Part shown: piece after piece, positions 5,162-7,912 of the stretch | Layout: each line of letters starts with the position of its first letter | Numbering within the stretch: the first letter of the stretch is position 1 | DNA from: UBA11889 sp002313255 | GTDB taxonomy: Bacteria; Pseudomonadota; Gammaproteobacteria; Pseudomonadales; Azotimanducaceae | Assembly: GCA_913045265.1 (NCBI GenBank) | Contig: CAJWQX010000086.1 | Location: forward strand, 1-7,912 | DNA: 7,912 bases | Reading direction: 5' to 3' | The notes under the pieces: generated by a model | Seen by the model: the letters and a program-made list of their open reading frames with translations, nothing else | Database searches by the model: none | What the model was told of the DNA's origin: nothing | Made by a program: the position numbers and the translations under genes

Positions 5162-7864
5162 ATGGTTACTCGGATACCCGGTTTTTTGAGAAGCGCATCT
5201 GCGCGCTTGCGCGATGTTCTATTTCGGCGCCCGAGCGAGTATTTTCGTTTACTCGTTAAAGCTTCTGTGTGGGGATCGTTCGTCGTATTCGGCATCGTTA
5301 TGTCGCACGCCACCGACTATACGGTGAGTGCTGGGGGCCATCACAGCTGTGCATTAGATGACTCGGGTGTCGTTTGCTGGGGTACGAATACATACGGACA
5401 GGTGACAGTGCCTTCATTAAGCAATCCTGTTGCGGTTAGTGCGGGCGGCTTCCATTCCTGTGCGATCGACGACTCCGGCGTTGAATGTTGGGGCTCAAAT
5501 GGGAACGGCCAAACGGATGTCCCTCTCTTAGTCAGTCCGACTCATGTCAGTGCGGGTGGTATGCATTCCTGTGCAATCGACGACACCGGTGTGGTTTGTT
5601 GGGGTAGATCTGTGGAGGGGCAAGTTAGTGCCCCAACGCTGATCGACGCACAGCAGATCTCGGCCGGCTTTTTGCACAGCTGTGCCCTCGACGACACGGG
5701 ACTCGTCTGTTGGGGATATGCGGGAGGGGCTATAGCAACACGCCCTGCTTTTTGTTCGGTCGACGTGGACAGTGGCCCAATCCCTCCAAGTTGGCCCGAT
5801 TCGGATTGGTCATCCCAAATGCCCGAGTCTCTAGGCATGTGTCCTGATCAACTTGATCTCGCGATGGAACACGCTTTTCAGGAAGGAAATGACACTGGAG
5901 CAGTCGTCATCTTGCGACACGGAAATATCGTTGCTGAGCGTTATGCGGCCGACCGGACATCAACCGATCTAGCAACCAGTTGGTCAGTGGCTAAAAGTTT
6001 CACAAGCGCATTGGTTGGGGCAGCGTTAGCTGACGACAATATCCAAAATTTGGATGAATCGGCATCCAACTACATTACTGAATGGGAAAATACCGACAAG
6101 GCCGCGATTACGATTCGTCATTTGATGACCGTCGCCTCGGGGCTTGAGTTGCTCGACGGAGGTGACTTTTACGGCGCAGCGGATCAGCTCCAAGTATCGC
6201 TCGACCGTGAGCTCATTTTTCAGCCAGGCGGCTCGCCTCCATCCGATTACGCGTACTCGAATTCGGACGTCATGCTTGCGGGGGAAATCGTCCGCTCCGC
6301 CGTTGAGTTACGTCCCGATCGGTACCTGGAGCAACGCATAAGTGCGGCTATTGGCTTTTCTGGAGAATGGTGGAGGGATACCGCCAACCACACCCTGACT
6401 TATTGTTGCCTTGATGCTACACCAAGGCATTTTGGGCGATTCGGCTTGTTGTACTCGCGTCGCGGGGTCTGGAATGGCACGACGGTTTTGCCTTCGAGTT
6501 GGGTAGACGAAAGTACGGCGAGCGCCCTCAACGGTGTATACGGGTATTACTGGTGGCCGGCTGGTAACGGTGGATACTCAGCACTTGGCGTCCAGGGTCA
6601 GACGATTACGATTTACCCCGACTTCGACCTCATTGCGATGCGGTTCAGTCGTTATGAACGTATGGGGGACGGAAGCACCGTCAGGCAAGGGTTTAACTAC
6701 CACCTTACCGAAGAGCCCCTCTATTGGGACCAGGGTACGTTCCTAGGACATGTCTACGACAGCGTTCATGATGGGTACTACTACCAGACGACCGTTCCGG
6801 CACTGCTTGGCGCCAGCCAGGTTGACGCGGGCTACTTTCATTCGTGCGCTCTAGAAGCTCGAGGTATTTCTTGTTGGGGTCGGAACGACAAAGGCCAGAC
6901 AACGGTTCCGGACTTAAGTAATCCAACCGAGATCGCGGTTGGTTCAATGCATTCTTGCGCATTGGACGACACTGGGGTCGTTTGTTGGGGATCGAATGGT
7001 GAGGGGCAGGCGACGGTCCCAGCGCTAATTAATCCGATCCAGGTGAGCTCATCGGGGTTCCATACCTGTGCGTTGGACGATACGGGAGTTGTCTGTTGGG
7101 GCGAAGCCATTCAGCAAAACGTACCTGGCCTCATGATCGATCCTGATGGCGATGGGGTGACGAGCCAAGGCGGTATGGATGCCTTTCCACACGACTCGAC
7201 GGAGACGCGAGATAGTGATGGCGATGGCGTTGGTGACAATGCAGATGCTGACGACGATGGCGACGGTTTCGTGGATGTGGCGGATACGTTTCCATTGGAT
7301 GCGAACGAACACCTCGACAGTGATTCCGATGGTGTAGGCGACAACGCAGATGCGTTTCCGACGGACGGTTCGGAAACGGTGGATACTGACAGCGACGGGA
7401 TTGGCAACAATGCCGATCTCGACGACGATGCCGACGACGTATTAGATAGTGATGAAATCTCTGATGGGACGGACCCTCTGGACAGATTCTCCTGTCTTGG
7501 ATGTTTTTCGTTTGATATCGACGTTGATGGTGATACCGCAGCGCTTACCGACGGTCTCTTGGTTTTGCGTTACCTGTTTGGGTTTTCGGGGAGCACGTTG
7601 ACGGTTGACGCTATAACCTCGGGTGCGACACGAACGGATACGGCCGATATTGAGGCATATCTAGAATCCAATCTGGGGCACATTGATATTGACGGTGATG
7701 GCGGGACTGACGCGTTAACGGATGGCCTGTTGTTGCTTCGCTACCTCTTTGGATTTGAGGGCGCGACCTTGATTGAGGGGGCGATTAGAGACGGCGCTGA
7801 GCGGACACGGGCAGGCGACGTTGAGTCTTTTATCAATTCGCGTATTGCGGATGGATCGGATTAG
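5162..7864 (+). CDS. Secreted mosaic protein: seven RCC1-like repeats split by a serine hydrolase, then TSP3 repeats and dockerin-like pair
   Basis: A 900-residue protein. Residues 1-50 form a long signal region: an arginine-rich n-region of about 34 residues, core ASVWGSFVVFGIVM, and likely cleavage after SHA50. A later in-frame TTG or GTG start is possible. Residues 53-186 hold RCC1-like repeats 1-3 and the first half of repeat 4. Residues about 187-542 are a serine hydrolase (S275-V-A-K278; Y365-S-N367; third motif L475-G476 followed by VQGQ, with Leu where the sister enzyme has His). Residues 543-657 complete repeat 4 and add repeats 5-7. Residues about 660-773 are TSP3 calcium repeats, and 784-887 two dockerin-like modules. 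RCC1 repeats form seven-bladed propellers used for binding; the hydrolase would act on an ester or amide bond. The order suggests a binding propeller presenting an enzyme, tethered by a calcium-stabilised tail. The substrate is unknown. The reading frame is continuous through all junctions, so this is a true fusion in this sequence. Confidence 0.92.
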   Translation: MVTRIPGFLRSASARLRDVLFRRPSEYFRLLVKASVWGSFVVFGIVMSHATDYTVSAGGHHSCALDDSGVVCWGTNTYGQVTVPSLSNPVAVSAGGFHSCAIDDSGVECWGSNGNGQTDVPLLVSPTHVSAGGMHSCAIDDTGVVCWGRSVEGQVSAPTLIDAQQISAGFLHSCALDDTGLVCWGYAGGAIATRPAFCSVDVDSGPIPPSWPDSDWSSQMPESLGMCPDQLDLAMEHAFQEGNDTGAVVILRHGNIVAERYAADRTSTDLATSWSVAKSFTSALVGAALADDNIQNLDESASNYITEWENTDKAAITIRHLMTVASGLELLDGGDFYGAADQLQVSLDRELIFQPGGSPPSDYAYSNSDVMLAGEIVRSAVELRPDRYLEQRISAAIGFSGEWWRDTANHTLTYCCLDATPRHFGRFGLLYSRRGVWNGTTVLPSSWVDESTASALNGVYGYYWWPAGNGGYSALGVQGQTITIYPDFDLIAMRFSRYERMGDGSTVRQGFNYHLTEEPLYWDQGTFLGHVYDSVHDGYYYQTTVPALLGASQVDAGYFHSCALEARGISCWGRNDKGQTTVPDLSNPTEIAVGSMHSCALDDTGVVCWGSNGEGQATVPALINPIQVSSSGFHTCALDDTGVVCWGEAIQQNVPGLMIDPDGDGVTSQGGMDAFPHDSTETRDSDGDGVGDNADADDDGDGFVDVADTFPLDANEHLDSDSDGVGDNADAFPTDGSETVDTDSDGIGNNADLDDDADDVLDSDEISDGTDPLDRFSCLGCFSFDIDVDGDTAALTDGLLVLRYLFGFSGSTLTVDAITSGATRTDTADIEAYLESNLGHIDIDGDGGTDALTDGLLLLRYLFGFEGATLIEGAIRDGAERTRAGDVESFINSRIADGSD
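5318..5719 (+). repeat. RCC1-like repeats 1-3 and first half of repeat 4
   Basis: Repeats of about 37 residues begin V-S-A-G-G-x-H-S-C-A-[LI]-D-D-[ST]-G-V-x-C-W-G and, when complete, continue with G-Q-x-x-[VA]-P-x-L. They correspond to bacterial RCC1_2-type repeats. Each has two cysteines nine residues apart (63/72, 100/109, 137/146, 174/183), likely a disulfide within each blade. Repeat 4 breaks off just after CWG. Confidence 0.9.
5720..6787 (+). other. Serine hydrolase domain inserted within RCC1-like repeat 4
   Basis: About 356 residues replace the loop between the CWG and TVP strands of one RCC1-like repeat. The SxxK motif is encoded at about 5984-5995 and YSN at about 6254-6262. The TYCC segment and the GRFG helix are shared with the first complete gene. 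Cys198 and Cys227 lie in the entry linker. The third motif reads ALGVQGQ, lacking the His of the sister hydrolase. Loss of that residue does not necessarily abolish activity in this superfamily, where position and identity vary. Confidence 0.87.
6788..7132 (+). repeat. RCC1-like second half of repeat 4 and repeats 5-7
   Basis: The segment opens with TTVPALLGAS, which matches the second half of an RCC1-like repeat (compare TVPSLSNP in repeat 1). Three further repeats follow, with cysteine pairs at residues 562/571, 599/608 and 636/645. The last repeat is shortened after CWG and ends NVPGL. Together with the first block this gives seven cysteine-paired units, the number of blades in RCC1. Confidence 0.88.
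7139..7480 (+). repeat. Thrombospondin type-3 calcium-binding repeats in the mosaic protein
   Basis: This block encodes repeated acidic loops (DPDGDGV, DSDGDGVGDN, DDDGDGF, DSDSDGVGDN, DTDSDGIGNN) separated by FPxDxxE linkers. It ends in an EISDGTDPLD segment that is typical of the end of such blocks. It forms a calcium-stabilised spacer between the propeller/hydrolase and the C-terminal dockerin-like pair, equivalent to the block in the dehydrogenase but on the opposite side of the pair. Confidence 0.87.
7511..7822 (+). repeat. Tandem dockerin-like modules (pair 3)
   Basis: Two copies lie at 7511-7663 and 7682-7822, preceded by CLGCF. Copy 1 has DIDVDG, ALTDGLL, LRYLFGFSG and IEAYL. Copy 2 has DIDGDG, ALTDGLL, LRYLFGFEG and a shortened, altered end (VESFI). 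Unlike the other two genes, the pair sits at the C terminus of the protein, with only 13 residues after it. Confidence 0.8.
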
Positions 7865-7912
7865 GGAGCCTTGTTAGAACGGATCAAAGGGTTGCTACGA
7901 TAATTTATTCTG
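7865..7912. other. Window end after the mosaic gene, nothing recognised
   Basis: Forty-eight bases after the TAG stop show no hairpin with T tract, no ribosome binding site and no start of another gene. Whether the gene cluster continues cannot be told. Confidence 0.5.

Noticed and set aside
312..7822. Dockerin-like copies as recent gene conversion or recombination repeats
   Set aside because: The protein motifs are conserved but the DNA differs at many synonymous positions between copies, so no long identical tracts are visible.

Overview
The window looks like part of a Gram-negative, probably marine gammaproteobacterial chromosome. This is inferred from four features: Sec-type signal peptides on every complete gene, calcium-binding thrombospondin type-3 (TSP3) repeats of the kind common in that group, a periplasmic-type PQQ dehydrogenase, and moderate base composition. 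There is no direct taxonomic marker, so the assignment is tentative. All genes read on the + strand. I see no tRNA, rRNA, CRISPR array, transposase or other mobile element.

Layout. Positions 2-169 hold the last 55 codons of an upstream gene whose end resembles a cadherin/Ig-like adhesin domain. Positions 225-1706 encode a secreted serine hydrolase (beta-lactamase/NylB-like fold) with two dockerin-like repeats at its N terminus. A 275-base gap without a convincing gene follows. Positions 1982-5092 encode a large secreted PQQ-dependent dehydrogenase preceded by two dockerin-like repeats, TSP3 calcium-binding repeats and a PKD-like domain. After a 69-base gap, positions 5162-7864 encode a mosaic protein: seven RCC1-like repeats, with a second serine hydrolase inserted inside repeat 4, followed by TSP3 repeats and two dockerin-like repeats at the C terminus. 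The last 48 bases hold nothing recognisable.

The unifying element is a tandem pair of about 51-residue dockerin-like modules (core [FI]DIDxD..., ALTDGLL, LR[YH]LFGF, and usually IExYL), carried by all three complete proteins at either terminus. The two hydrolases are clear paralogues of each other in different architectures. The simplest reading is a set of exported, calcium-dependent enzymes, two hydrolases and one quinoprotein dehydrogenase, that share an attachment or assembly tag and may act on a common extracellular substrate. The shared tag and the domain insertion are seen in the sequence. Common function, scaffold and substrate are inference.
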